Shown here: positions 43,480 to 52,776 of the stretch, in pieces
Numbering within the stretch: position 1 is the stretch's first letter
Layout of the letters: every line of letters starts with the position of its first letter
Assembly (NCBI GenBank): GCA_905181875.1
Contig: CAJIZH010000002.1
Location: 124,001 to 188,000, forward strand
Direction of reading: 5' to 3'
DNA from: Flavobacteriales bacterium UBA6770
Lineage (GTDB): Bacteria > Bacteroidota > Bacteroidia > Flavobacteriales_G > Salibacteraceae
Length of the DNA: 64,000 bases
The notes under the pieces: model-generated
What the model saw: the letters and a program-made list of their open reading frames with translations, nothing else
What the model was told of the DNA's origin: nothing
The model's database searches: none
Translations under genes and position numbers: made by a program

Positions 43480-45951
43480 GTGACTACCTACTTTGCAGAT
43501 GTAATTGTTCCTTTGCCGTTACCCAGATTGTTTACCTATCGTATTCCGCTGGGAATGGAGCAAGATGCGCGTCCACTAATGCGTGTTGTAGTGCCGTTTG
43601 GTCGTAAAAAACTCTATGCTGGACTCATTGCAAAAGTGCACAACACTCCACCTGCCCAGTACCAAGCAAAATACATTGAGCAGGTCCTGGATGAAACCCC
43701 CATTATCAACGAAGTCAACTATAAATTGTGGCAATGGATTTCAGACTATTACATGTGTCCAATGGGATCGGTTATGAACGTAGCCCTGCCAGCTGGATTT
43801 AAAATCTCTTCAGAAACTAAAATTACACGCCACCCAGAACTCGACGAAATAAAGGGAACAGTAAACGATAAGGAGTATTTAATTCTTGAAGCTCTAGAAT
43901 CTCAGACACATTTAAGTTTGGAAGAAATTGCAGATTTATTGCAGCAAAAAACCATTTTGCCTACCGTAAATGCAATGATCAATAAACGCATGTTGATTAC
44001 CGAAGAGGATATGAAACTGCGTTTTAAACCGAAAATGGTTCCCTACGTGCGGTTAGCAGAACAATACCGAAACGAGAAAAAATTAAATGAGGTCTTAAAT
44101 GTGTTGAGTTCTGCTCCTAAGCAAATGGAAGCGCTTATGCAGTACTTAAAAATATCGGGTTGGCATACTGAAAATAAGGTCGAAGTCCGAAAGCAGATCT
44201 TGAACGAGGCAATGCAAAAAAGTGCCAGTTCTATTAAGGCATTAATTGATAAGGCCGTTTTTGAAATCTACGAACGAGAAGAAGGTCGGTTGAATCCTTT
44301 TGTACTTGATACCGAACTAAAATTAAAACTAACCGAACAGCAAACTATAGCAATTGAAAAAATCCAAGAGTTTTGGAAAGAAAAAAAGCCCGTTTTGCTG
44401 CACGGAGTTACTTCTTCTGGAAAAACCGAGGTTTATATTCAGTTGATTAAAGATTGTATTCAACAAGGAAAACAAGCTTTATTTCTTGTTCCTGAAATTG
44501 CACTGACCACCCAATTGGTAAATCGATTGAAAGCCCATTTTGGCGATCAAATGGGAGTGTATCATTCTAGGTTTAACGATAATGAGCGTGTTGAAACTTG
44601 GAATGCAATTTTGGGTATTCACAAGTATTCAAAATTCAAATTAATTGTTGGTGCGCGATCTTCATTATTTCTTCCTTTTGATAATTTAGGGTTGATTATC
44701 GTTGATGAAGAGCAAGAAAACTCCTTCAAACAATTTGACCCAGAACCTAGGTATCATGCAAGAGATGCAGCGATAGTAGCTGCAACTATTTCCAAGGCAA
44801 ACATTGTCATGGGCACAGCCACTCCCTCCTACGAAAGTTATGATAATGCGCTGAAGGAAAAATATGGCTTAGTAGAAATGAAACAGCGTTTTGGTAATCG
44901 TGAAATGCCCAAGATTGAAATCGCTGATCTTAAAAAAGCACATGCCGAAAAAGCAATGCATGGTAGTTTTTCACCTGAATTGTATCAAGAAATTAAGCAA
45001 GCGTTAGAGCGTAAAGAACAAATTATTTTGTTCCGAAATCGACGTGGATTTGCACCTCGAGCTCAATGCACCACTTGCGGTTGGACAACCGATTGTAAGA
45101 ACTGCGACATCAGCCTTACTTATCATAAGTTCAGAAAAGAAATGGTTTGCCATTATTGTGGCTTTAGTGTTCCTTTTCCCAAAACCTGCGGCCAGTGTGG
45201 TTCCCCAACTGTGAATCTGCAAGGTCAAGGCACCGAAAAAATTGAAGAAGAAATATCTGAATTGTTTCCGCATGCTCGGGTAGCACGAATGGATTTAGAA
45301 ACCACTCGACAAAAACACAGCTATCAAAAGCTAATTTCAAATTTTGAGGATAGGCAAATTGATGTTTTGGTAGGAACTCAAATGCTTTCCAAAGGATTGG
45401 ATTTTGACAATGTAAGTTTAGTCGGAATCATTAGCGCTGACTCTATTTTGCATTATCCAGATTTTAGAGCTTATGAAAAAGCTTACAGTCTAATGGAACA
45501 GGTGGCAGGAAGAGCTGGCCGAAAAAATAAAAAAGGGAGAGTGATCATTCAGTCCTTTGACAATGAAAATCCTATCTTAAAAAAGGTTCAAGATCACGAT
45601 TATAAAGGCACCTATTTAGAGCAATTAAAGCATAGAAAAGAATTCTTTTACCCTCCCTACTCTCGATTAATTCAGATAACTTTAAAACATAAGGATCCCC
45701 AGTTTTTAAGAATTGCTGCGGAACATTTTGGAAAATATTTAAAACCAACCTTTAAATCAAACATGCTTGGACCTGAACCTCCAACTATTGCTCGAATAAG
45801 AAATTGGTACATCGAACACTTGCTTCTCAAAATACCGGCAAACCAAACCAACAAAACATTGAAGCGTATGATTCTAGAGTCAATTAACCATTTTAAAAGT
45901 CAAAAGGAATTTAACGGTGTTCGTGTTATTTTAGACGTTGACCCACAATAA
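43480..45951 (+). CDS. priA: Primosomal protein N' (replication restart helicase)
   Basis: 823 residues. PriA recognises stalled forks and reloads the replicative helicase. Domains: N-terminal DNA-binding part (FADVIVPLPLPRLFTYRIP), helicase core with Walker A HGVTSSGKTEVY, motif II VDEEQENSF, GTATPSYES and LSKGLDFDNV, QVAGRAGR, and a zinc region of eight cysteines in four CxxC pairs (CTTCGW, CKNC, CHYC, CGQC). Start is GTG. Motif II is DEEH in most PriA; here it is DEEQ, a one-base change, which should be checked. Expressed alone. Confidence 0.96.
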   Translation: MTTYFADVIVPLPLPRLFTYRIPLGMEQDARPLMRVVVPFGRKKLYAGLIAKVHNTPPAQYQAKYIEQVLDETPIINEVNYKLWQWISDYYMCPMGSVMNVALPAGFKISSETKITRHPELDEIKGTVNDKEYLILEALESQTHLSLEEIADLLQQKTILPTVNAMINKRMLITEEDMKLRFKPKMVPYVRLAEQYRNEKKLNEVLNVLSSAPKQMEALMQYLKISGWHTENKVEVRKQILNEAMQKSASSIKALIDKAVFEIYEREEGRLNPFVLDTELKLKLTEQQTIAIEKIQEFWKEKKPVLLHGVTSSGKTEVYIQLIKDCIQQGKQALFLVPEIALTTQLVNRLKAHFGDQMGVYHSRFNDNERVETWNAILGIHKYSKFKLIVGARSSLFLPFDNLGLIIVDEEQENSFKQFDPEPRYHARDAAIVAATISKANIVMGTATPSYESYDNALKEKYGLVEMKQRFGNREMPKIEIADLKKAHAEKAMHGSFSPELYQEIKQALERKEQIILFRNRRGFAPRAQCTTCGWTTDCKNCDISLTYHKFRKEMVCHYCGFSVPFPKTCGQCGSPTVNLQGQGTEKIEEEISELFPHARVARMDLETTRQKHSYQKLISNFEDRQIDVLVGTQMLSKGLDFDNVSLVGIISADSILHYPDFRAYEKAYSLMEQVAGRAGRKNKKGRVIIQSFDNENPILKKVQDHDYKGTYLEQLKHRKEFFYPPYSRLIQITLKHKDPQFLRIAAEHFGKYLKPTFKSNMLGPEPPTIARIRNWYIEHLLLKIPANQTNKTLKRMILESINHFKSQKEFNGVRVILDVDPQ

Positions 45952-45993
45952 ACTTTATAATTTTACTGATTATACAGGCGAAAGTCGAAACAA

Positions 45994-46920
45994 TTGAAAT
46001 ACAGTTACTTATATATAATCCTACTATTACCCGCTTTACTTTTTGGGCAACAAAGCAAGCGCAAAAGAAATTTCGGAAAAAAAAGCTATAAATTTTATAA
46101 GCACGAATTTGACGCGGGCATAGGTGTACTGAATTATTTGGGTGAATTAGGAGGTAATGATGGTCCTGCAAAAAAGTACTCAATTGGAGATTTAGAACCC
46201 ACACAATTCAAATTTGCTTTTACTGGAGCATGGCGTTACAATATTGCTCCAAAACTTGCGATAAGAACTAGCTATACCGTTGGTCAAATATCTGGAAGTG
46301 ACCAACTTACCAATGAACCAACAAGAAACTATAGAAACCTAGCATTTAGAACAAACATAAATGAACTTATGGTTCTGGGAGAGTTTTTTGTAAAACGAGC
46401 GGATTATGGCCATGGCTTTCATAGAACGGGAGTTACGGGCAAAACAGGTAAAAGCGTATCTCTTAGTTTACATACAGGGCTAGGTTTTCTGAAATTTAAC
46501 CCGACCTATAACGGAGTACCACTTCAACCATTAAATACTGAGGGTCAAGGATTAGTAGGCGCAGAAAGTCCATACAAACTAACCACTTTGATTTTGCCGA
46601 TTGGATTTAATGTTGGCTATGAAATTACTAAATGGATGAGAATCGGTATCGATGTAACACAACGTTTTACAAGAACCGATTATCTTGATGATGTAAGCGG
46701 TATTTATTATGATAAAGAATTAATTAGAGCTGCGTATGGTGATTTAGCAGCTGAAATGTCGGATAGAACAGAGGGAAGTAAACCATGGACAGAACCAGGA
46801 GCACCTAGAGGAAATCCAAAAAACAAAGACAGTTATTTTTCGTTGATGGTGGTTGCTACCTATACGCCGTTTATTAAGTCCTATAGAGTTACTAAAAAAA
46901 GGTACAAAGCAAGATTTTAA
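45994..46920 (+). CDS. PorG-like outer-membrane barrel (DUF6089-type)
   Basis: 308 residues with a TTG start and signal peptide (ALLFGQ). The barrel starts FDAGIGVLNYLGELGG; near its end is TRTDYLDDVSGIYYDKELI, a motif I associate with PorG/DUF6089 proteins. PorG is an outer-membrane part of the type IX secretion machine in Porphyromonas. This fits the two T9SS-tagged proteins in the window, but the family is also larger than PorG, so the T9SS role is inference. It is followed after 7 bp by trmN6. Confidence 0.78.
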   Translation: MKYSYLYIILLLPALLFGQQSKRKRNFGKKSYKFYKHEFDAGIGVLNYLGELGGNDGPAKKYSIGDLEPTQFKFAFTGAWRYNIAPKLAIRTSYTVGQISGSDQLTNEPTRNYRNLAFRTNINELMVLGEFFVKRADYGHGFHRTGVTGKTGKSVSLSLHTGLGFLKFNPTYNGVPLQPLNTEGQGLVGAESPYKLTTLILPIGFNVGYEITKWMRIGIDVTQRFTRTDYLDDVSGIYYDKELIRAAYGDLAAEMSDRTEGSKPWTEPGAPRGNPKNKDSYFSLMVVATYTPFIKSYRVTKKRYKARF

Positions 46921-46927
46921 GGGAATA

Positions 46928-47629
46928 ATGGCCTTTCGTTTTAAGCAATTTGAGATCAATCAAGACCATTCCCCTTTCAAAATAGGAACCGACGGATTAT
47001 TATTAGGTGCTTGGTCGACCAATGAACTACCAAAATACATTTTAGATATTGGAACCGGAACTGGCTTAATTGCACTTATGATGGCGCAGCGCTTTCCGAC
47101 ATCAGCGGTTGAGGCTATTGAGTTGAATTCTGATGCTTTTGAAATCGCAAGATCAAATTTTGTGAATAGTCCCTGGCAGAGCAGGATTACAATTAAAAAT
47201 GGTGATTTTAAAAACCAACTATTTTCTAAAACATTCGACTTGATTGTTTCCAATCCACCGTTTTTTAGTGGTAGTAAACTTTCTGAAAAGGCAGGCAAAA
47301 ATATTGCTCGACACACTATTGAATTGACGCTAATTGATTTGATTAGAAGAAGCTCTACATTGCTTTCCAAATTTGGTGTTTTAGGAATTGTATTGCCATT
47401 TGAACTGAAAGATGAAGCTCTATCAATTGGCTCCATATTTAACCTATTTCCAAAACGGATGTGCAATGTGCTGCCTACCCCTACTTCAAATCCAAAACGA
47501 ATTTTAATTGAATTTACAGTATTTGTTTCCGCACTTGAAGAATCAGAACTAATTATTGAAGAGTTTGGAAGGCACCAATATTCTGCAGATTACAAAGACC
47601 TTATCAATGAATTTCTCTTGGATAAATAA
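46928..47629 (+). CDS. trmN: tRNA1(Val) A37 N6-methyltransferase
   Basis: 233 residues from the ATG at 46928. It methylates N6 of A37 in tRNA-Val. Motifs: KIGTDGLLLGAW at the start, SAM motif LDIGTGTGLIALMMAQR, and the catalytic NPPF in IVSNPPFFSGSK. Length is usual for the YfiC/TrmN6 group. It lies 7 bp after the PorG-like gene. The C-terminal part (LIEFTVFVSALEESEL) matches the family strands. Confidence 0.92.
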   Translation: MAFRFKQFEINQDHSPFKIGTDGLLLGAWSTNELPKYILDIGTGTGLIALMMAQRFPTSAVEAIELNSDAFEIARSNFVNSPWQSRITIKNGDFKNQLFSKTFDLIVSNPPFFSGSKLSEKAGKNIARHTIELTLIDLIRRSSTLLSKFGVLGIVLPFELKDEALSIGSIFNLFPKRMCNVLPTPTSNPKRILIEFTVFVSALEESELIIEEFGRHQYSADYKDLINEFLLDK

Positions 47630-47663
47630 CGGGATCTGAAAGAACCTATTTTAGAATTGACTT

Positions 47664-47943
47664 ATGATTGAACTATTGTCAAGTAATCAGTTGTTTTTAA
47701 TTGCTTCAGCTCTTGTTTTTCAACTAGCGAGTATAGCCTTGAATATTTATTACAAACACAATTATTCTGTATTATTTCTTATTGCATCAGGGCTTTCGAT
47801 ATTCAGTTTTTCGTCCTTTTATAAACCTGTGGGATAGACGCTTTCATGCTTTAGTTAATAAAAACATGCTGTTACAACATGTGTTAACATCAGCTTTGTA
47901 TGATAATGCCATTGTAAATGAAGCTAATCAAGGCTTGGATTAA
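47664..47943 (+). pseudogene. Fragment of a membrane glycosyltransferase (GT39/ArnT-like) N terminus
   Basis: A 56-codon frame from ATG 47664 gives two hydrophobic segments (LFLIASALVFQLASIALNI; LFLIASGLSIFSFSS) and stops at 47835-47837. One base shift restores a continuation, DRRFHALVNKNMLLQHVL, ending at 47941-47943. The loop pattern D-x-x-F/Y-H-A-L-V-x-K-N-M after the first helix resembles ArnT-like glycosyltransferases, where it carries the catalytic aspartate. The remaining about 400 residues are absent. It looks truncated and frameshifted; the family call is tentative. Confidence 0.5.
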
Positions 47944-47944
47944 A

Positions 47945-48259
47945 CTAAACGGCTTTAATATCCTCAGTAAGCTGTTTTGACTGCTCCCAATCCATATGCA
48001 TAATGGGCAATGAATAAATCTCGGGCAAACCAGTTGGATACTTTTCGTTCAATAGTTTATCGATATTAGTAAATAATAAACCTTTAGTTTTTCCAGTAAG
48101 TAAAAAAAGATCGTAGGATACTACTTTTCCATTTTCTAAACTCAATCGTTTGTGATTAGGTAGTGGGTTTAAATCAATCGCGTAACGCTCTTTAATTAGT
48201 AATTCGGCAATCTATAATATCTGCTTCTCAGGTGTTAAAGAAACTCTTAATTGAATCAT
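47945..48259 (-). pseudogene. Small CutA-like protein with an in-frame TAG
   Basis: A 104-codon frame starting at 48259 (overlapping the tolC-like stop as ATGA) reads MIQLRVSLTPEKQIL, then TAG at 48212-48214, then IAELLIKERYAIDLNPLPN and a well-formed remainder ending PIMHMDWEQSKQLTEDIKAV. Without the stop it is one open protein whose end I associate, with limited certainty, with CutA-like divalent-ion tolerance proteins. One substitution (for example GAG to TAG) explains the stop. It is the last gene of the exporter operon. An internal start could still give a shorter product. Confidence 0.55.
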
Positions 48260-49677
48260 AGTGTCTGATTTAAAATTCCGTAAACATAATTAGCTGTAAG
48301 CCTAGCTTTCTGGTTTTTACTCATCAATTCTATCAACTTTAGCCTTGCTTTCAAATAACCTACTTCTCTGCTATTCACCATAAATAGGGAACTCTCTCCT
48401 GCCTCAAACATTGACCGCTCACCTTCTAACAATCGATTGTAATCAATAACTGTTTGACGATAGAGTTCAATTTGATCTAGAGTGATTCTCCAACTATTTA
48501 AGGAAGCTGTAGCTTTATATGATATTTGCACCCGTTTATTCGCCATTTGAAGTTGCGCTTCGTTTTGTTTTATTTGAGTAAGCTTCAAATCTCCCCGCTC
48601 TTTCCTTAGTGCAATAGGCATACTGAATATTACACCCCAATTGTAATTATTTGTTGAATACTCGCTGAACACATCATCTCCAACAGGTTGACTAATAGCG
48701 TTGTATTTTAAGTTTAAATCTGGTTTCAGCTGCTCTCGTTTCAGACGTGCATCAATCTCTAATGTTTCTATTTTGTATTTATACTGCAACAGTTCTGGGT
48801 GATTTTGAATCAAACTATCCATCTTAGAATAAAAATCACCTGAAAGCTCTTTTGTGTTCATCCCTTCAACGGTAAACGGGATGGTAGTTGTTTCTAACTC
48901 GAGGGGAATAATTCCGTCCTTCCACAAAAAAACCGAGAGATAGGCTGATGAGTTTAAAAAATTAAGCTGAAACTGCTGTAATTCTAAAGAACGGTTTTGC
49001 AACTGAATCCAGCTTTCTACAGTATCTATTATTGGTGCATCACCAAAAATGGCCTTGTTCTTCACTCCTTTAAAACGTACTTTGGCAAGCGAATAACCTT
49101 CTTCTAACACAATCATATCATTATAAGCTTCAAACCAAGCCCAATAGGCTTTTCCTGCTTCGTATAACACATCATTTAAAATTATTTTCTGCTGCGCCTT
49201 ACTACTTTCTCTATAAATTTTTGCCCGTTTCAGTTCCGCTCTTCGCTGGTCAATAAACAATCCATTACCTAAAGGCAACTCCACACCAGCATACCACAAA
49301 CCACTACCAGGTGTTTTGTTTTCTGGATTTAAGTTGGTTCCTTCATTGTTTTCATAACCTGCTTTTACAGACAAACCGAACCAGGTAGGTACTTTCAGAC
49401 CTGCATCTAGTAATTCATAATATTCATCTCCTTGGAATTGTTTTTGTGAAAAATCTCCATATAGTTTCGGATCAAAACCACCCTTTGCTTTTAGCAGATT
49501 AGCATTTCCTCTATCAATTGCCAAATCAGCTTGTTTAGAAAGCGGATGATTTTGCTTGACCATGGACATAAAATTTTGATAAGTAAATACCACCGAACTA
49601 CTGTCTCCTTGAGCTTTAAGGGACATGAAAGAGGACGCTAAAAATCCAGCTATCAATATTATTGACGAAATTCTCAT
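48256..49677 (-). CDS. TolC-family outer-membrane efflux protein
   Basis: 473 residues with a signal peptide (FMSLKAQ). The long alternating helix and strand pattern of TolC is seen: the two repeats begin about QADLAIDRGNANLLKAKGGFDPKL and QYKYKIETLEIDARLKREQLKPDLNL. It should form a trimeric tunnel through the outer membrane. It is third in an operon with a TetR, an ABC protein and an HlyD-type adaptor, so it is the exit duct of that exporter. Gap to the adaptor gene is 3 bp. Confidence 0.9.
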   Translation of the reverse strand: MRISSIILIAGFLASSFMSLKAQGDSSSVVFTYQNFMSMVKQNHPLSKQADLAIDRGNANLLKAKGGFDPKLYGDFSQKQFQGDEYYELLDAGLKVPTWFGLSVKAGYENNEGTNLNPENKTPGSGLWYAGVELPLGNGLFIDQRRAELKRAKIYRESSKAQQKIILNDVLYEAGKAYWAWFEAYNDMIVLEEGYSLAKVRFKGVKNKAIFGDAPIIDTVESWIQLQNRSLELQQFQLNFLNSSAYLSVFLWKDGIIPLELETTTIPFTVEGMNTKELSGDFYSKMDSLIQNHPELLQYKYKIETLEIDARLKREQLKPDLNLKYNAISQPVGDDVFSEYSTNNYNWGVIFSMPIALRKERGDLKLTQIKQNEAQLQMANKRVQISYKATASLNSWRITLDQIELYRQTVIDYNRLLEGERSMFEAGESSLFMVNSREVGYLKARLKLIELMSKNQKARLTANYVYGILNQTL

Positions 49678-49680
49678 AAA

Positions 49681-51048
49681 TTATTTCTTTCCCTTTTCCC
49701 CTTTATTGGGTTTCCCACCTGTTGCTTCTATATCGTAATAATCTGGAGGAAATCCATTTACTTGTCGCCATAACTCATACCAAATTGGTACATCTTTAAG
49801 AAGAAGCATATTGGTGGTTCCTGCTCCCACACGCAATGCATCTGGCCATAAGTAGTCAGTTGCATCAGGCTTAACCAAAACTCTATAAAGGCCATTATTG
49901 CTAATGAAATTATCAATTGCAAATACTTCCCCCCCATAGGTTCCATAGCTACTATTTGGCCAACCTGAAAATATAATGGCAGGCCAACCATCAAATTGAA
50001 TTCGAGTTTTCTCGCCTTTTCTTATCAATGGAAGATCAATTGGTTTAACATACATCTCAATTGCCAAATCGTACTTCGCCGGCATAATACTAACAATGGA
50101 AGCGCCTTCCTTAATCGTTTCTCCAATACCCGATTGAATTGCTTTAGTGACATAACCAGATTGCGGAGAGGTAATGTAATACATGCCTGTTCGCACCGAA
50201 TAATTCATGTATTGGTTTTGCAATTTTGTTACTACCGCCTCAGCATCGTACATACTTGATAATGCTGTGTACTTGTTAGACTCAGCTTTTGCAATATCGT
50301 CTCTGTATTGAGCTCCTATTGATGTCAATTCTACACGTGCATTTATAACTTGATTGACGCTTGATAATAATTTATTTTCATAGCCAATCATATCCGATTC
50401 GCTTTTCCTCAGCTTTAGTTTTTTGTTTTCTAAATCCGTCATTGATTTAAGTCCTTGCTGTTGCAAGTTTTCAAATCGATCAAATTGCTTTTGCGCTATT
50501 TCGAAATCTATAACTGCCGCTTTATAAGCAATACTGTCACTCTGAACCTTTAATTGATCCTGGCGCAATTTGTTTTTACCTTGCTCAATCTTTAGTCTAC
50601 TAGTTTGTGCTAAGGCATCTATTTGATTATCCAATGCCTTTACTTTTTCCATGTACGATTTAACGGACATTTTCTTTGACTTTAGCTGTTCTTCAGTTCG
50701 CAGTAAAAGATTAGGATCAAAATATGCATCCTTTATTTCTGAAATAAACATAATGGTATCCCCTTTATTGACGTAGTCTCCTTCTTTTACATACCATGCC
50801 TCTATTCGTCCTGCAATTATAGAATTAATAGTTTGCGGACGTTGATCTGGTCTCAAGGTAGTAACGAGACCCTTAGCTCTAATATTTTGAGTCCAAGGAA
50901 GAAAAAGTAAAATGAAACCTACCGCGGAAAGAGACAGAATCAGTCTAAGAAAAACCTTTCCTGATACCTTGGATTCTACATAACTTAAAGAAGAGTATTT
51001 CTCAATTTTTATCCGAGAAGAAATACTTGTTTGCGAAATATTAAGCAT
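49681..51048 (-). CDS. HlyD-family periplasmic adaptor
   Basis: 455 residues. One N-terminal membrane helix (LILSLSAVGFILLFLPWT) precedes a biotinyl-lipoyl-like segment (NSIIAGRIEAWYVKEGDYVNKGDTI), a long coiled-coil hairpin (about residues 110-270) and the second lipoyl half (SPQSGYVTKAIQSGIGETIKEG). This is the adaptor of type 1 secretion or ABC-driven efflux systems, joining inner-membrane pump to TolC. It overlaps the ABC gene by 8 bp. The C terminus is Gly/Lys-rich. Confidence 0.9.
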   Translation of the reverse strand: MLNISQTSISSRIKIEKYSSLSYVESKVSGKVFLRLILSLSAVGFILLFLPWTQNIRAKGLVTTLRPDQRPQTINSIIAGRIEAWYVKEGDYVNKGDTIMFISEIKDAYFDPNLLLRTEEQLKSKKMSVKSYMEKVKALDNQIDALAQTSRLKIEQGKNKLRQDQLKVQSDSIAYKAAVIDFEIAQKQFDRFENLQQQGLKSMTDLENKKLKLRKSESDMIGYENKLLSSVNQVINARVELTSIGAQYRDDIAKAESNKYTALSSMYDAEAVVTKLQNQYMNYSVRTGMYYITSPQSGYVTKAIQSGIGETIKEGASIVSIMPAKYDLAIEMYVKPIDLPLIRKGEKTRIQFDGWPAIIFSGWPNSSYGTYGGEVFAIDNFISNNGLYRVLVKPDATDYLWPDALRVGAGTTNMLLLKDVPIWYELWRQVNGFPPDYYDIEATGGKPNKGEKGKK

Positions 51049-52768
51049 GGCCGTTGGTATTAAATTTAGCGACTGTTTTTAGAGAGTCATAATCTCCATC
51101 ATGTATAACTTGTCCTTGCTCCATTATGATGACACGATTACATTTTTGAGCTAAGTACGGGTCATTAGATACCGCTACTAAAGTCCATTTGTTTTCTGGA
51201 TTCGTTACAAAATCCATGATTTTTCGATTGTCATCTTCTCCCAAGTGCTCAAAAACATCTTCTAATAATAGCAACTTTGGTCTATCAACAACTGAACGAG
51301 CCAGCATCAACTTCTGGACAATACTTCTTGGTAAATGCTCACCTTGTGGGCCTAGAATGGTGTCATAACCTTTTGGTAGAGACCGTATATAATGTTCCAA
51401 TCCGAATTCATGAACCACCCATTGAACATTTTCTAAAGTTGCTCTAGGTCTACCCATTGTGATATTATCGTATAAACTTCCATGGAATAATCGCTCTTGA
51501 GACAGACAATCGCCAATGATACTTCTCAAAGAAGCCATTTCAATATTATCAACTGGTAATTGATTATAGGTAATCCCTCCTTCTTGAATCTCATATAAAC
51601 CAGCAAGAACTTGCAATAGCGTACTTCTTCCTGAAACATTTTGCCCGGTCACCATTATCTTATCACCCTCATTGATTTGCAGCGATAAAGCATTTAAAGT
51701 TTTGTTCTTTTGACCTGGAAATGTAAAATCTACATTCTCCAATGTCACTTCCATTCCTTCAGTTTTAATCTGCTCTATTGCATCAACTCCATCTTCATGT
51801 TCTAATGGCATATCCGTTACTTGACCCAACTTCTCTATTCCAGTAAGAATATCATAAATTGTTTCTAAACTTAAAATCAGCTTTTCAACAGATGTCATTA
51901 CCAAAAGAATAATAATCTCTGCTGCCACAAATTGTCCAATATTCATGCTTTGTTCCATTACCAAGACGCCACCTAAAATGAGCAAACCTGATGCTACAAT
52001 TACCTTAAAGGCAACCATTAACCAGTATTGCTTTAACAAGGTCTTGAAATGACTTTCTCTAGCACCTATATAGTCACCGACGTGAGCATTTACTCTGTTT
52101 AATGGCATATCGGTTCTTCCAGCTAGTTTTATCGTTAATGAAGTTCTAGCCAATTCCTCTAACCAATGAGCGACTTCATATTTGTGCTTCGATTCTTTAA
52201 GGCTAGTTTTCAATCCAATTTTACCAGTAAACTGAAAAATGAAATAGACTAGGAATACCATGATTACACTAAACAGCATAAAAAATGGATGATAAAGAGA
52301 CAGCAACAACAAACCAAAAAGCACTTGCAAACCTGCAGCTGAAAACTCAATCAATAATTTAGAAAGTCCTTTTTGAACGGCAATAATGTCAAAAAACCGA
52401 TTCATTAGCTCTGGTGCATAATGCTTAAACATAGCATCCAACCTTATTCGAGGAATACGATAAGCAAATTCAAAAGCAGCTCTACTAAAAATCTTTTGCT
52501 GAAGGTTTTCCGTAATTCTTAGTTGAAAGATTTGCAATACACCATTTGCGGCAACTCCTAGCACAACACACATGACTAAAATAATCCACGAGGTACTCAT
52601 TCTACCTCCCTGAATAAGATTAACAATAGCCTGAATACCAAGTGGCAAACTCAAATTAACTACACCACTAAACAAGGAATAGATATAAACGTTTCTGATT
52701 TCAGGCCAATCAGGTTTAAGCATATTCCAAAAACGCTGGGTTGGAGATAAAGAATTTTCTAAATTCAT
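51041..52768 (-). CDS. ABC exporter subunit with degenerate ATPase motifs
   Basis: 575 residues from ATG 52768: six membrane helices (about residues 20-300) and a C-terminal nucleotide-binding domain. All key ATPase motifs are altered. Walker A reads GQNVSGRSTLL (Lys to Arg), the signature LSGGQ is replaced by LPRSIVQ, Walker B reads LLLLEDVFEHL (Glu-Asp in place of Asp-Glu), and the H-loop position reads AVSNDPYLA. The fold is otherwise complete. It may hydrolyse ATP poorly, pair with an active partner elsewhere, or use unusual chemistry. It heads an HlyD/TolC operon behind a TetR gene. Confidence 0.86.
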   Translation of the reverse strand: MNLENSLSPTQRFWNMLKPDWPEIRNVYIYSLFSGVVNLSLPLGIQAIVNLIQGGRMSTSWIILVMCVVLGVAANGVLQIFQLRITENLQQKIFSRAAFEFAYRIPRIRLDAMFKHYAPELMNRFFDIIAVQKGLSKLLIEFSAAGLQVLFGLLLLSLYHPFFMLFSVIMVFLVYFIFQFTGKIGLKTSLKESKHKYEVAHWLEELARTSLTIKLAGRTDMPLNRVNAHVGDYIGARESHFKTLLKQYWLMVAFKVIVASGLLILGGVLVMEQSMNIGQFVAAEIIILLVMTSVEKLILSLETIYDILTGIEKLGQVTDMPLEHEDGVDAIEQIKTEGMEVTLENVDFTFPGQKNKTLNALSLQINEGDKIMVTGQNVSGRSTLLQVLAGLYEIQEGGITYNQLPVDNIEMASLRSIIGDCLSQERLFHGSLYDNITMGRPRATLENVQWVVHEFGLEHYIRSLPKGYDTILGPQGEHLPRSIVQKLMLARSVVDRPKLLLLEDVFEHLGEDDNRKIMDFVTNPENKWTLVAVSNDPYLAQKCNRVIIMEQGQVIHDGDYDSLKTVAKFNTNGHA

Positions 52769-52776
52769 AATTGTAT

